NCBI GenBank assembly: GCA_003021685.1
Contig: PXRO01000037.1
Coordinates: 221,204-285,203 of the forward strand
From: Halobacteriales archaeon QS_4_62_28
GTDB taxonomy: Archaea; Halobacteriota; Halobacteria; Halobacteriales; Haloarculaceae
Direction: 5' to 3'
DNA: 64,000 nucleotides
The notes under the pieces were generated by a model. That model was not told the DNA's origin, ran no database searches, and was given only the letters and a program-made list of their open reading frames with translations. Below are positions 27,625-37,303 of this stretch, piece by piece. Position numbers and translations under genes: made by a program. The stretch's first letter is position 1. Every line of letters begins with the position of its first letter.

Positions 27625-29205
27625 TTAATCGTGCCGGAAGCTCCGCTGGCCCGTGAACACCATCGTGATGTCGTGTTCGTCGGCGGCCTCGATCACCGCA
27701 TCGTCGTTTTTCGATCCGCCGGGCTGGATGACCGCATCGATGCCGGACTTTGCGGCCTCCTCGATACCGTCGGGGAAGGGGAAGAAGGCGTCCGAGGCCA
27801 TCACAGCGCCGTCTATACGCTTGCCTTCGGCGTGCTCCTCGGCTTTCATCGCTGCGAGGCGGACAGCGTCGACCCGGGACACCTGCCCCATGCCGATGCC
27901 GACAGTCTCGGTCCCCTTCGCAAAGAGGATCCCGTTGGATTTGACGTGCTTGAGCGTGTGCCAGGCAAAGCGCATCGATTCGATCTGTTCGTCGGTCGGT
28001 TCGCGCTCGGTGACGACTTCGAGGTCCTCGGCGGTGAGGTGTTGTCGGTCGCGCTCCTGGACGAGTCGCCCGCCGACGAGGGGCTTCTCGGTGAGGTCCT
28101 CGGTCACATCGAAGTTGTCGTTTACATCTAGTACACGCAGGTTCTCCTTCTCGAAGAGCACGTCGAGTGCGTCGTCGGTGTAGTCCGGCGCGACGACGAC
28201 TTCTTTGAACGAGTCGATGATCTGCTCGGCAGTGCCGGCGTCACACGTGCGGTTGAGTGCGACGATGCCACCGAATGCGCTCATCGGATCCGTCGACAGG
28301 GCCTTCTCGTAGGCCGTCTCGACGGAATCAGCAGTCGCACAGCCAGCAGGATTCGTGTGCTTGATGACGGCGGCGGCTGGCTCCTCGAACTCCTTGATGA
28401 GATCGAGCGCGCCGTCCGCGTCGTTGTAGTTGTTGTAGCTGAGTGCCTTTGCGCCCTCGTTGCGCTGGTCCGCGTGGACGACGCTGGCCTCTTCAGTCGT
28501 CCGGTCGGCGTACACTGCGGCCGCCTGGTGAGGGTTCTCCCCGTACCGAAGGTCGGCCACACGGTCGTTCGAGACGAGACGCCGGGTCGGCAACTGGCCG
28601 CCGTCGTCGTCCTCGACAGAGACGGTCTCGGTGTCCCAGTCGACAGTGACGCGGTCCCGGGCGAACCACTCGATTGCACGCGGGTAGGCTGTGAACTCCG
28701 CCTCGTAGAGAACGCGCTCTTTCAGGGCTGCAACGTCGTCACCTTCATACACCGGAACGGGTTCCTGCGTGACGATTGGCCCGTCGTCGACGGATTCGTC
28801 GACCACGTGAACGGTACAGCCGGTCGTTTTGACGCCCGCATCGAGGACTTCCTCGTGAGCGTTCGCGCCGGGGAACGACGGGAGTAGCGACGGGTGGACG
28901 TTCAGCGTCGTCGGCACGTCGCCGAGGAACGTCTCGGTCAGGATGCGCATGTAGCCGTCCAGACAGACCAGGTCGAAGTCGTAGTCGTCCAGTGCATCGA
29001 GGACACGCAGTTCGTGGGCCACCCGCTCCTCGCCGTCCCGGTGCTCGACGACTGCCGTTGGAATCCCGCGTTCTTCGGCCGCCGTCAGCACGGGTGCGTC
29101 AGCGTGGTTCGTCAGCACGACCGACAGCTCTGCCCCACCCGGAGCACGGTCGGCGATGTTCATCAGGTTCCGGCCGCGATTGCTGGCTACACCGGCGAGT
29201 TGCAT
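27625..29205 (-). CDS. purNH: Fused phosphoribosylglycinamide formyltransferase/AICAR transformylase (PurN-PurH)
   Basis: N-term MQLAGVASNRGRNLMNI, LNVHPSLLPSFPGANAHEEVLDAGVKTTGCTVH; C-term DLRYGENPHQAAAVY, KHTNPAGCATA, DAFFPFPDGIEEAAKSGIDAVIQPGGS. Confidence 0.93.
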   Translation of the reverse strand: MQLAGVASNRGRNLMNIADRAPGGAELSVVLTNHADAPVLTAAEERGIPTAVVEHRDGEERVAHELRVLDALDDYDFDLVCLDGYMRILTETFLGDVPTTLNVHPSLLPSFPGANAHEEVLDAGVKTTGCTVHVVDESVDDGPIVTQEPVPVYEGDDVAALKERVLYEAEFTAYPRAIEWFARDRVTVDWDTETVSVEDDDGGQLPTRRLVSNDRVADLRYGENPHQAAAVYADRTTEEASVVHADQRNEGAKALSYNNYNDADGALDLIKEFEEPAAAVIKHTNPAGCATADSVETAYEKALSTDPMSAFGGIVALNRTCDAGTAEQIIDSFKEVVVAPDYTDDALDVLFEKENLRVLDVNDNFDVTEDLTEKPLVGGRLVQERDRQHLTAEDLEVVTEREPTDEQIESMRFAWHTLKHVKSNGILFAKGTETVGIGMGQVSRVDAVRLAAMKAEEHAEGKRIDGAVMASDAFFPFPDGIEEAAKSGIDAVIQPGGSKNDDAVIEAADEHDITMVFTGQRSFRHD

Positions 29206-29269
29206 ATCTGAGACGGGGAGGGCACCGAGCAAAGTAATTGCGATGTCGGGATGACACAGTCGACACCTG

Positions 29270-32200
29270 TCAGTCGTCGCTCGGTACCACGTCGGGTTCG
29301 ACGGTGTCTGCCTCGACGGTCGCCGAGGCGGGCGGTTCGTTGCGCACGTCGTCGCGTTCGCGCTCGTCGATGACCTCGGCGTAGGCGTCGGGCATGATTT
29401 TCACGAACTGATCGAGTGCCTCGTCCCACTCCTCAAGCAGTTCGGCCGCGCGCTCGGAGTCGGTGTAGGCGTAGTGGTTCTCGACCAGTCGGGTGACCAT
29501 CTGTTCGTCTTTGCCTTCCAGCGAGCGTGACAGCGAGACCATCTCGGTGTTTGCCGTCTCCTCGAAGTCGCCCTCGGGGTCATAGACGTAGGTGACGCCG
29601 CCGGACATCCCGGCCGCGAAGTTCTTGCCCGTGTCTCCGAGGACGACGATGGAGCCACCGGTCATGTACTCACAGCCGTGGTCGCCGACGCCCTCGACGA
29701 CGCCCTTGACACCGGAGTTCCGGACGGCGAAGCGCTCGCCGGCCATCCCGTTGATGTAGGCCTCACCCTGGGTCGCGCCGTACAGCGCGACGTTGCCGAT
29801 GACGATGTTCTCGGCGGGGTCGAAGCCGGCCGTTTCCGGGGTCTTGATGAGGAGTTTGCCACCGGAGAGACCCTTGCCGACGTAGTCGTTTGCAGTGCCG
29901 TCAAGTTCCATCGTGACGCCGTGCTGGAGGAAGGCACCGAACGACTGGCCGGCTGTCCCGTCCATGTCGATCCGAATCGTGTCGTCGGCCAGCCCGTCAC
30001 CGCCGTACTTTCGACTGATCCGGTTCGAGAGCGTCGCACCGACAGCCCTGTGGACGTTGTCGATGTCGGTCTCGACGGTGACTGGCTCCCGGTTTTCGAG
30101 TGCCGGTTTGGCGGCCTCGATCAGCTCCCAGTCGAGTTGCTCGTCGATGTCGTGGTCCTGCTCGCGGGCCTTGACCCGGTCGTCGCCCGCGGGTTCGGCG
30201 ATGACACTGGAGAGGTCGAGCCTCCTCGCCTTCGGGTTCTCGATGTCGTCGCGCTGGCGGAGCAGTTCCGCCCGGCCGATCATCTCGTCGACCGTCTCGA
30301 CGCCCAGTTCGGCCATAATTTCTCGCAGTTCCTGGGCGATGAACGTCATGTAGTTGATGACGTGCTGTGGCTCGCCGGGGAACCGGTCGCGGAGTTTCTC
30401 GTTCTGGGTCGCGACGCCGACCGGACAGGTGTTCTCGTGACACTGGCGGGCCATCACACACCCGGAGGTGACCAGCGACGCGGTCCCGAAGATGTACCCC
30501 TCGGCACCGAGCAGTGCGGCGACGGCCACGTCGCGGCCGGTCTTCATGCCGCCGTCGGTCGTGATCTTGATCCGCGAACGCAGGTCGGTCGCCCGCAGCA
30601 TCTGGTTTGCCTCGGCCAGGCCCAGTTCCCAGGGCAGGCCGGCGTTCTTGATCGAGGTCTTCGGCGAGGCACCAGTCCCGCCGGAGTGGCCCGAGATGTG
30701 GACCACGTCGGCGTTTGCCTTCGCGACACCGGCCGCGATGGTCCCGATGCCGTCCTCGGCGACGAGTTTGACGTTGATGTCTGCCTCGGGGTTTGCAGCC
30801 TTGAGGTCGTGGATCAACTGCTTGAGGTCCTCGATGGAGTAGATGTCGTGCAGCGGCGGCGGAGAGATGAGGCCAACGCCGGGTGTCGCATACCGGACGT
30901 GGGCGATCATCTCGTTGACTTTCTTGCCGGGCAGGTGCCCACCTTCACCGGGCTTGGAGCCCTGTGCCATCTTGATCTGGAGGGTCTCTGCGGATGCGAG
31001 GTAGTCACTGGTGACGCCGAAGCGACCGGAAGCGACCTGCTTGGTCTTGCACTCCTTCTCGGTGTCGAACCGTTCGGGCGGTTCGCCGCCCTCACCGGTG
31101 TTTGCGTTTGCGCCGATCCGGTTCATCGCGATGGCGTTGTTCTCGTGCATCTCCGGTGAGAGGCTCCCGAGACTCATCGCAGCCGTCTCGAAGCGCTGGA
31201 CGATGTCGGAGACGGGTTCGACATCCTCGATAGGGATCGACTCGCGCTTCTCGTCGGCGAATTCGAGCAGTCCACGCAGGGTCTGGAGGTTCTGTTGCTG
31301 GTCGTTGATCTCCGTCGCGAACTCCTCGTAGGTCTCGTAGTCGCCCATCCGGACGGCCTGCTGGAGTTTCCCGACCGTACTGGGGTTCCACTGGTGGTGG
31401 ATGCCGTTCGAGCGGAACTCGTACTCGCCCTGGCGTGGTATTTCGGGTTCCTCTTCGCTCCAGGCCACGTCGTGGCGCTTGTTCAGATCGGATTCGATCT
31501 CTTCGATACCGATCCCCTCCGTGCGGCAGGTCGTGCCCTCGAAGTACTCGGCGATGAAGTCCGAAGACAGACCCACGGCCTCGAAGATCTGCGCACCTTG
31601 GTAGCTCTCGACCGTCGAGATACCCATCTTCGCCATCGTCTTCAGGAGGCCGTCCTCGACGGCCGTGATGTACGCGTCGATGGACTGTTCGAGGTCGGCT
31701 CCGTCGGGACCGGCGACCAGGTCCTCGATTGTCTGGTAGGCCAGATACGGGTTGACCGCACCGGCACCGTATCCGATCAGAGTCGCGAAGTGATGGACAG
31801 CACGCGGGTCGCCCGATTCGAGCACGAGACCGACGTGGTTTCGCAGACCGTTTCGCACGAGGTGGTGGTGGATCCCGCCGACTGCGAGCAGACTGGGGAT
31901 CGGGACGCGGTCCTCGCCGGCGGCCCGGTCCGAGAGGACGATCACGTCGACATCCGCCGCGATTTCGTCGGCCTCTGCGCGAACGTCCTCGATGGCGTCT
32001 CGGAGGTCACCGTCTTTCTCGTAGGTGATGTCGAGTACCGCAGCGGAGAGTCCGTTCTCGTCGAGTTCTTTGATCGCCCTCGTCTCCTCGTCGGTGAGAA
32101 TCGGTGAATCGAGGACGAGCTGGTTGGCGTGTGCCCGGGTCTCTTCGAGCAGATTGCGCTGGTTACCGAGCCGGGACTCCAGGGAGGTGACCAGCTCCTC

Positions 32201-33817
32201 GCGGATGTAGTCGAGCGGCGGGTTCGTCACCTGCGCGAACAGTTGCTTGAAGTAGGTAAAGAGCGGGCGGTTGAACTGCGACAGTACCGACAGTGGCGTG
32301 TCGTCACCCATCGAGCCGACGGGGTCTTTCCCCTGCTCGGCCATCGGCTGGATCAGGTGGTCGACCTCGTCGTACGTGTAGCCGTACATCGCCTGGTGGC
32401 TCCGGAGGCCGTCGACCTCGCCCATCGGTTCGTCGGACTCGCGGGGTGCGACATCCTCGATACCGACCTGCTGGTCGTCGACCCACTCGCCGTACTTGTC
32501 GTCGCTGATCCGATCGAACACTTCCTCGTCGGGGATGACGCGGCCTTCCTCGGGATCTGCGAGGAAGCACTGACCGGGCTGGAGGCGTCCTCGCTTTTCG
32601 ATTTCGTCGGCGGTGTGGTCCAGCGCACCGATTTCTGATGACATCACGAGCGTGTTGTCCGTGAGGATGTCGTAGCGACACGGTCGGAGCCCGTTACGGT
32701 CGAGCACGGCACCGACGCGGTCGCCGTCGGTCGCTGCCACGAGTGCCGGGCCGTCCCAGGGTTCGACGACCGAGGCGTGGTAGTCATAGAAGTCCCGCCG
32801 GTCGCCGGTCACGTCGTTCATCTCGCCGCGCCACGCTTCCGGAATGAGCATCCGTAGCGCGTGCGGGAGGTCGCGCCCGTCCTGCAGGAGGAGTTCCAGT
32901 GCGTTATCGACGCTCGCCGTGTCTGACTGCTCGGGGTCGTCGATGATCGGCTTGATCTTCTCGATATCGTCTTCGAACGCGTCGCTCTTGATATCCGTCT
33001 CACGTGCCCGCATCCAGTTGATGTTCCCCTGGATGGTGTTGAACTCGCCGTTGTGAATGATGTTCCGGTAGGGGTGGGCGAGGTGCCACGCGCCGAGAGT
33101 GTTCGTCGAGAACCGCGCGTGGACGAGTGCGAACGTCGACTGCATCCGCTCGTCGGTCAGTTCCGGGAAGTATCCCGGTAGCTGCTCGGCCTTGAGCAGA
33201 CCCTTGTAAACGACCGTCTCGCGGTCCAGCGAGCAGACGTAGAACCGTTCGTGGCCGTCCGGTTGCTCGGCTTCAATCGCGTTTTCGAGCATCCGACGAC
33301 CGACGTAGAGCTGGCGGTCGAACTCGTCGTCGGTTGCCGCCCCCATCGATGTGACGACGACCTGTGTCACGTCGGGTTCGGACTCCAGTGCAGTCGCGCC
33401 GAGACCCTCGTTGTTCGTCGGGACCGAGCGCCACGCGAGCACGTCCAGTCCTTCCTCGGCCAGCGTCGACTCGACGAACGCTTTCAATCCTGTCGCCGCC
33501 TCGTCGTCCTGTGGGAGAAAGAGCGTTCCGACGGCGTAGTCGCCGGGCGCAGGGAGAGCGGCGTCGATTTCGTCGAGAAAGAACTCATGGGGAATCTGCA
33601 GCATGATGCCGGCACCGTCGCCAGTGTCCTTCTCGGCACCGGTCGTGCCGCGATGTTCGAGGTTCTCCAGCAGCTCGATCCCGTCCTGTACAACCCAGTT
33701 GTGTGACCCACCGTCGAGGTCCATGACGACCCCGACACCGCAGTTCGACCGTGTCTCGGTCGGGTCTGCGAGCCCTGCGCCACTCGCAGACTGGCCACTC
33801 TGCTGTCGCTCAACCAT
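29270..33817 (-). CDS. gltB: Glutamate synthase large subunit
   Basis: NCGVGVVMDLDG GATase II nucleophile, EMHENNAIAMNRIGANANTGEGGE, QGSKPGEGGHLPGKKV, CPVGVATQ, GXGXG C-terminal domain. Confidence 0.96.
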   Translation of the reverse strand: MVERQQSGQSASGAGLADPTETRSNCGVGVVMDLDGGSHNWVVQDGIELLENLEHRGTTGAEKDTGDGAGIMLQIPHEFFLDEIDAALPAPGDYAVGTLFLPQDDEAATGLKAFVESTLAEEGLDVLAWRSVPTNNEGLGATALESEPDVTQVVVTSMGAATDDEFDRQLYVGRRMLENAIEAEQPDGHERFYVCSLDRETVVYKGLLKAEQLPGYFPELTDERMQSTFALVHARFSTNTLGAWHLAHPYRNIIHNGEFNTIQGNINWMRARETDIKSDAFEDDIEKIKPIIDDPEQSDTASVDNALELLLQDGRDLPHALRMLIPEAWRGEMNDVTGDRRDFYDYHASVVEPWDGPALVAATDGDRVGAVLDRNGLRPCRYDILTDNTLVMSSEIGALDHTADEIEKRGRLQPGQCFLADPEEGRVIPDEEVFDRISDDKYGEWVDDQQVGIEDVAPRESDEPMGEVDGLRSHQAMYGYTYDEVDHLIQPMAEQGKDPVGSMGDDTPLSVLSQFNRPLFTYFKQLFAQVTNPPLDYIREELVTSLESRLGNQRNLLEETRAHANQLVLDSPILTDEETRAIKELDENGLSAAVLDITYEKDGDLRDAIEDVRAEADEIAADVDVIVLSDRAAGEDRVPIPSLLAVGGIHHHLVRNGLRNHVGLVLESGDPRAVHHFATLIGYGAGAVNPYLAYQTIEDLVAGPDGADLEQSIDAYITAVEDGLLKTMAKMGISTVESYQGAQIFEAVGLSSDFIAEYFEGTTCRTEGIGIEEIESDLNKRHDVAWSEEEPEIPRQGEYEFRSNGIHHQWNPSTVGKLQQAVRMGDYETYEEFATEINDQQQNLQTLRGLLEFADEKRESIPIEDVEPVSDIVQRFETAAMSLGSLSPEMHENNAIAMNRIGANANTGEGGEPPERFDTEKECKTKQVASGRFGVTSDYLASAETLQIKMAQGSKPGEGGHLPGKKVNEMIAHVRYATPGVGLISPPPLHDIYSIEDLKQLIHDLKAANPEADINVKLVAEDGIGTIAAGVAKANADVVHISGHSGGTGASPKTSIKNAGLPWELGLAEANQMLRATDLRSRIKITTDGGMKTGRDVAVAALLGAEGYIFGTASLVTSGCVMARQCHENTCPVGVATQNEKLRDRFPGEPQHVINYMTFIAQELREIMAELGVETVDEMIGRAELLRQRDDIENPKARRLDLSSVIAEPAGDDRVKAREQDHDIDEQLDWELIEAAKPALENREPVTVETDIDNVHRAVGATLSNRISRKYGGDGLADDTIRIDMDGTAGQSFGAFLQHGVTMELDGTANDYVGKGLSGGKLLIKTPETAGFDPAENIVIGNVALYGATQGEAYINGMAGERFAVRNSGVKGVVEGVGDHGCEYMTGGSIVVLGDTGKNFAAGMSGGVTYVYDPEGDFEETANTEMVSLSRSLEGKDEQMVTRLVENHYAYTDSERAAELLEEWDEALDQFVKIMPDAYAEVIDERERDDVRNEPPASATVEADTVEPDVVPSDD

Positions 33818-34171
33818 GTGTGACTGCTCACTAACGGCTCCCCCCACAAGAGGCTGACCCTCTAAGAATAAGGGGTCATTATACACAACTATATGCGCAT
33901 CTCTCTATCACCCAAGATGATGGTGAATATCGAACGGCCATCCGTGTGCTCGCTGGAACGATACTGGTAAAAAGATCGGTCCGTTGGCATAAAGCAGACA
34001 GACTAGGAGAAATATTTGCTGGTTATTGGCTGCAGTCTGTCGTTTGTCACACGATAGTCTGACGTCCATTTATACTTCCCCATCAGGGATAGCTTCCTGG
34101 GGGCACCGGAGAATGTCACACGCTCCCCGACCCCATCTTCGTTTTCGCGCCGACGGTGCGGTAGACGACGG

Positions 34172-35626
34172 CTAGTAGCTCTTGGCGAAGTATGCGGTTT
34201 CTTCGGCGATCTCACCACAGATGGCACACTCGTCGTGCACCGGTTCCTCGTCGCGGTCGAGGGGCACCATCACGATTTCGGCGGCGATGGCGTCCTTGAT
34301 CGGTTCCTCGCAGTCCTCGTCACCGCACCAGCCACACTTGACGTAGCCGCCGTACTGGCCGATGGTGCCAAGGATCTCCTCGCGGGACTCTGCCTCGCGA
34401 ATCTCGCCTTCCAGCGTCTCCTCGGCGCTGGCGTACAGTTTGGCGAAGACCTCGTCGAGTTGCTCCCGGGTCGTGTCGACGATGTCGGTGCTGCTTTTCG
34501 TAACCGACTGGCCGTCGGGGCGATGCGAGAAGGTGACCTCTCCGTCCTCGACCTCGTTGGGGCCGATTTCGATGCGCAGGGGGACGCCCTTGAGTTCCCA
34601 GTCGTTGTACTTGAAGCCGGGATTGCGGTGGTCGCGGTCGTCGAGGTGGGCGCGAATCCCCGCCTCGTCGAGTTCGGCGGCGATGTCGGCGGCGTATTCG
34701 AGCACCTCGTCTCTGGTGTCCTCTTGCCAGATGGGGACGACGACGACCTGTTTGGGCGCGAGCGTCGGCGGGAGGACGAGTCCCTGGTCGTCGGAGTGGG
34801 TCATGATCAGCGCGCCCATCGCGCGCCAGGAGATGCCCCACGACGTGGTGTGTGCGGTCCGTTCATTTTCGCCCTCGTCGATGTATTTGATGTCGAAGGC
34901 CTCGGCGAAACTCGTCCCGAGATAGTGAGAGGTCGCGGCCTGGACGGACTTGCCGTCGGGCATCAGCGTCTCGATGGTCGTGGTCGTGTGTGCGCCGGGG
35001 AACTTGTCGTGTTCGGGCTTGCGACCCTTCATCGGGGGCATGGCCAGCACCTCCTTGTACAGGCGCTCGTACTGGTCGAGTCGGGTCATCGTCTCCTCGA
35101 CGGCGTCGTCTTCGTCGCGGTGGGCGGTGTGACCCTCCTGCCAGAGGAACTCCTTAGTCCGGAAGAAGGGCTTGGTCTCGGTGGCCTCCCAGCGCACGAC
35201 CGAACACCACTGGTTGACTCGCAGGGGGAGGTCCCGGTGCGAGCGAGTCCACTGTGCGAGGAAGGGTGCGATGATCGACTCGCTGGTGGGCCGCACTGCG
35301 AGGCGCTCTTCGAGTTCGTCGTGACCACCGTGGGTGACCCAGGCGACCTCGGGGTCGAACCCTTCGACGACGTCTTTCTCCTTTTCGAGGTAGCTCTCGG
35401 GGATGAACAGCGGGAAGTAGGCGTTCTGGACGCCGGTATTCTTGAACCAGCCGTCGAGGTGCTCCCGTAGTCGCTCCCAGACGGCGTATCCGCGGGGGCG
35501 CGTGACGATGAACCCGCCCATCGGCGCATAGTCGGCCAGCTCGGCCTTCTGGACGACTTCTGTGTACCACTCGCCGGGACTGTGTTCTTTGCTCTCGGTA
35601 ATCCCCAGTTCCTGCTCTTCGCTCAT
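34172..35626 (-). CDS. proS: Prolyl-tRNA synthetase (archaeal/eukaryotic type)
   Basis: ELADYAPMGGFIVTRPRGYAVWERL, RPTSESIIAPFLAQWTRSHRDLPLRVNQWCSVVRWE, TEFLWQEGHTAH-like motif. Confidence 0.95.
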   Translation of the reverse strand: MSEEQELGITESKEHSPGEWYTEVVQKAELADYAPMGGFIVTRPRGYAVWERLREHLDGWFKNTGVQNAYFPLFIPESYLEKEKDVVEGFDPEVAWVTHGGHDELEERLAVRPTSESIIAPFLAQWTRSHRDLPLRVNQWCSVVRWEATETKPFFRTKEFLWQEGHTAHRDEDDAVEETMTRLDQYERLYKEVLAMPPMKGRKPEHDKFPGAHTTTTIETLMPDGKSVQAATSHYLGTSFAEAFDIKYIDEGENERTAHTTSWGISWRAMGALIMTHSDDQGLVLPPTLAPKQVVVVPIWQEDTRDEVLEYAADIAAELDEAGIRAHLDDRDHRNPGFKYNDWELKGVPLRIEIGPNEVEDGEVTFSHRPDGQSVTKSSTDIVDTTREQLDEVFAKLYASAEETLEGEIREAESREEILGTIGQYGGYVKCGWCGDEDCEEPIKDAIAAEIVMVPLDRDEEPVHDECAICGEIAEETAYFAKSY

Positions 35627-35722
35627 ACAGGACACTCTCTCATGGAGGCAATAAACGCCCTGTGTTTCGCCCGTCGTCTCGTTCGAGGTGACCGCGTGGT
35701 GTTGGCAATCACACGACGCAGG

Positions 35723-36448
35723 CTACGCGCCGATAGTCGTCAGCGAGGCCATCGAGTCCGCCACGCGCCGATCCATGTCGGCCCCGTCGAAACTCGGGAC
35801 GGGGTCGACTCCGACTGCGTAGTACTCGTCCTCGTCGTCTGCAACGAAATCGACACAGATAGCGCGGGCGTCGGAGCGATCCAGCAGTTCCCGGATGCGT
35901 GTCGCGAGTTCGACGCGCACGTCCGTCTCTTCGAGGATCCGCTCGTCCTCCGTGAGTTTCGACCGGAGTGTTATCGCTGTCAGATGGGTCTCGATGCCGT
36001 CGTCGAGCGCGTAGTATTTGTGGACGACTGACTCCGTACTGACCTGTGCCCGGTAGAAATCACCACCGCCGCTGATTGCCGGCGGTCCGTCCCAACAGTA
36101 GCGTGTCATCTCGACGTGCTCGCCCTGCGGTTCTTCCAGGGAGATGTGAGGAACGGGACACCCGACCCGCTCCAGTGCGTGAAAGGCAACGAGTCGGCAG
36201 GCAAGCGCTGTCGTCGCCAGATAGCCGTTCCACGTCTCGATCCCGTTGTGATCGGCATAGTGGAGCGCGGCGAGGGCCTGCCGGCGGAGCGACTGGTTGA
36301 CGAGTGCATCGAGTGCGTCGATGTCGACAGGCTGGATCGGTTCACCCGGCGAGAAGAACTCGACGTGGAATCCCCTGGCAGCGAGCCGTTCTGCAACTCG
36401 CCCGAAGACGGCGTCGTCCGGCGCACAGATGACACCGATCGTGTCCAT
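35723..36448 (-). CDS. RimK-like ATP-grasp family protein
   Basis: MDTIGVICAPDDAVFGRVAERLAARGFHVEFF...ALDALVNQSLRRQALAALHYADHNGIETWNGYLATTALACRLVAFHALERVGCPVPH. Confidence 0.75.
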   Translation of the reverse strand: MDTIGVICAPDDAVFGRVAERLAARGFHVEFFSPGEPIQPVDIDALDALVNQSLRRQALAALHYADHNGIETWNGYLATTALACRLVAFHALERVGCPVPHISLEEPQGEHVEMTRYCWDGPPAISGGGDFYRAQVSTESVVHKYYALDDGIETHLTAITLRSKLTEDERILEETDVRVELATRIRELLDRSDARAICVDFVADDEDEYYAVGVDPVPSFDGADMDRRVADSMASLTTIGA

Positions 36449-36495
36449 GCTGACCACCACGAAGCCGGGTTTCAAAAACGTATGGTCAATACCGA

Positions 36496-36978
36496 TCACT
36501 CGATAGCAAAGGGACTGTCCGACTCGCGCCAGGACCAGCCGGGCAACCGGGTCTGGAACCCGGCGGCGAGTGCAGCGTCGAGGTCGTCGGCCCCTGCCGG
36601 ATCGTCGCCGTCGCCGTGGGTCGCGACATCTGCGTAGTGAAAGGTCGCCTCCGCCAGCAACCTGAGCGGTTGCTCGCCGGCGATCATCGCCGCCAGTTCT
36701 CTCCCCAGCAGTTCGTCGACGACGAAGCCCGGATAGTCGTTGTCCACGTCGAGGTCCCGAAGCAGTCCGATCAGCGCGGCGACGTTGACTGCCCGGTCCC
36801 CGTCTGCGAACACCTCGTCGACAGCCGTCAGGTACGTCGCAGTCTCCACTCGCCCGACATCTGTCTCGAACTCCGTCCCGAGGCGCTGGCGAGTCTCGTT
36901 GATCAGCGGAACGATCACCGTCGCCCGCTCGCGAGTCCACTCGTGCTCTGCCCGGACCGTCGCTTTCGTGAGTCGCAT
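36496..36978 (-). CDS. Conserved hypothetical haloarchaeal protein
   Basis: MRLTKATVRAEHEWTRERATVIVPLINETRQRLGTEFETDVGRVETATYLTAVDEVF..., haloarchaeal composition. Confidence 0.7.
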   Translation of the reverse strand: MRLTKATVRAEHEWTRERATVIVPLINETRQRLGTEFETDVGRVETATYLTAVDEVFADGDRAVNVAALIGLLRDLDVDNDYPGFVVDELLGRELAAMIAGEQPLRLLAEATFHYADVATHGDGDDPAGADDLDAALAAGFQTRLPGWSWRESDSPFAIE

Positions 36979-36993
36979 ACTCGAGATTGGGGC

Positions 36994-37032
36994 GCTCGAA
37001 GCAAAGTAGCGGTGGGACTGGGATTCGAACCC
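36994..37032 (-). repeat. Partial duplicate of tRNA-Ser 3' end plus 16 nt of its downstream flank
   Basis: gctcgaagcaaagtagcggtgggactgggattcgaaccc, 38/39 identical to 37106-37144. Confidence 0.9.
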
Positions 37033-37121
37033 GATGCCAGACCTCGCTGTGCTCGGTCTCCCGTGATTCACATCCCAGCGTCTCGCTGTTGCTTCTCGCG
37101 TGAGAGCTCGAAGCAAAGTAG

Positions 37122-37203
37122 CGGTGGGACTGGGATTTGAACCCAGGAGGCTTGCGCCACCTGCTTTCAAGGCAGGCGCAATGGGCCGCTCTGCCATCCC
37201 ACC
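37122..37203 (-). tRNA. tRNA-Ser (anticodon TGA)
   Basis: RC GGTGGGATGGCAGAGCGGCCCATTGCGCCTGCCTTGAAAGCAGGTGGCGCAAGCCTCCTGGGTTCAAATCCCAGTCCCACCG: acceptor GGTGGGA/TCCCACC, T-arm CTGGG TTCAAAT CCCAG, anticodon loop CTTGAAA, long variable arm. Confidence 0.93.
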
Positions 37204-37303
37204 GTGGTGCGTCTGTCGATAGTGAGGGGGTGCCCTAAGGCGTGTCGATTGTCGCTTCGGCATCGGGCAAAGAGCGAAGGCAGGTGCCGTCGAATCGACT
37301 CCT

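Noticed and set aside
36994-37075. Possible second complete tRNA gene
   Set aside because: Only the T-loop/acceptor 3' half is present; the T-stem is partly broken and no anticodon arm or matching 5' acceptor is convincing.
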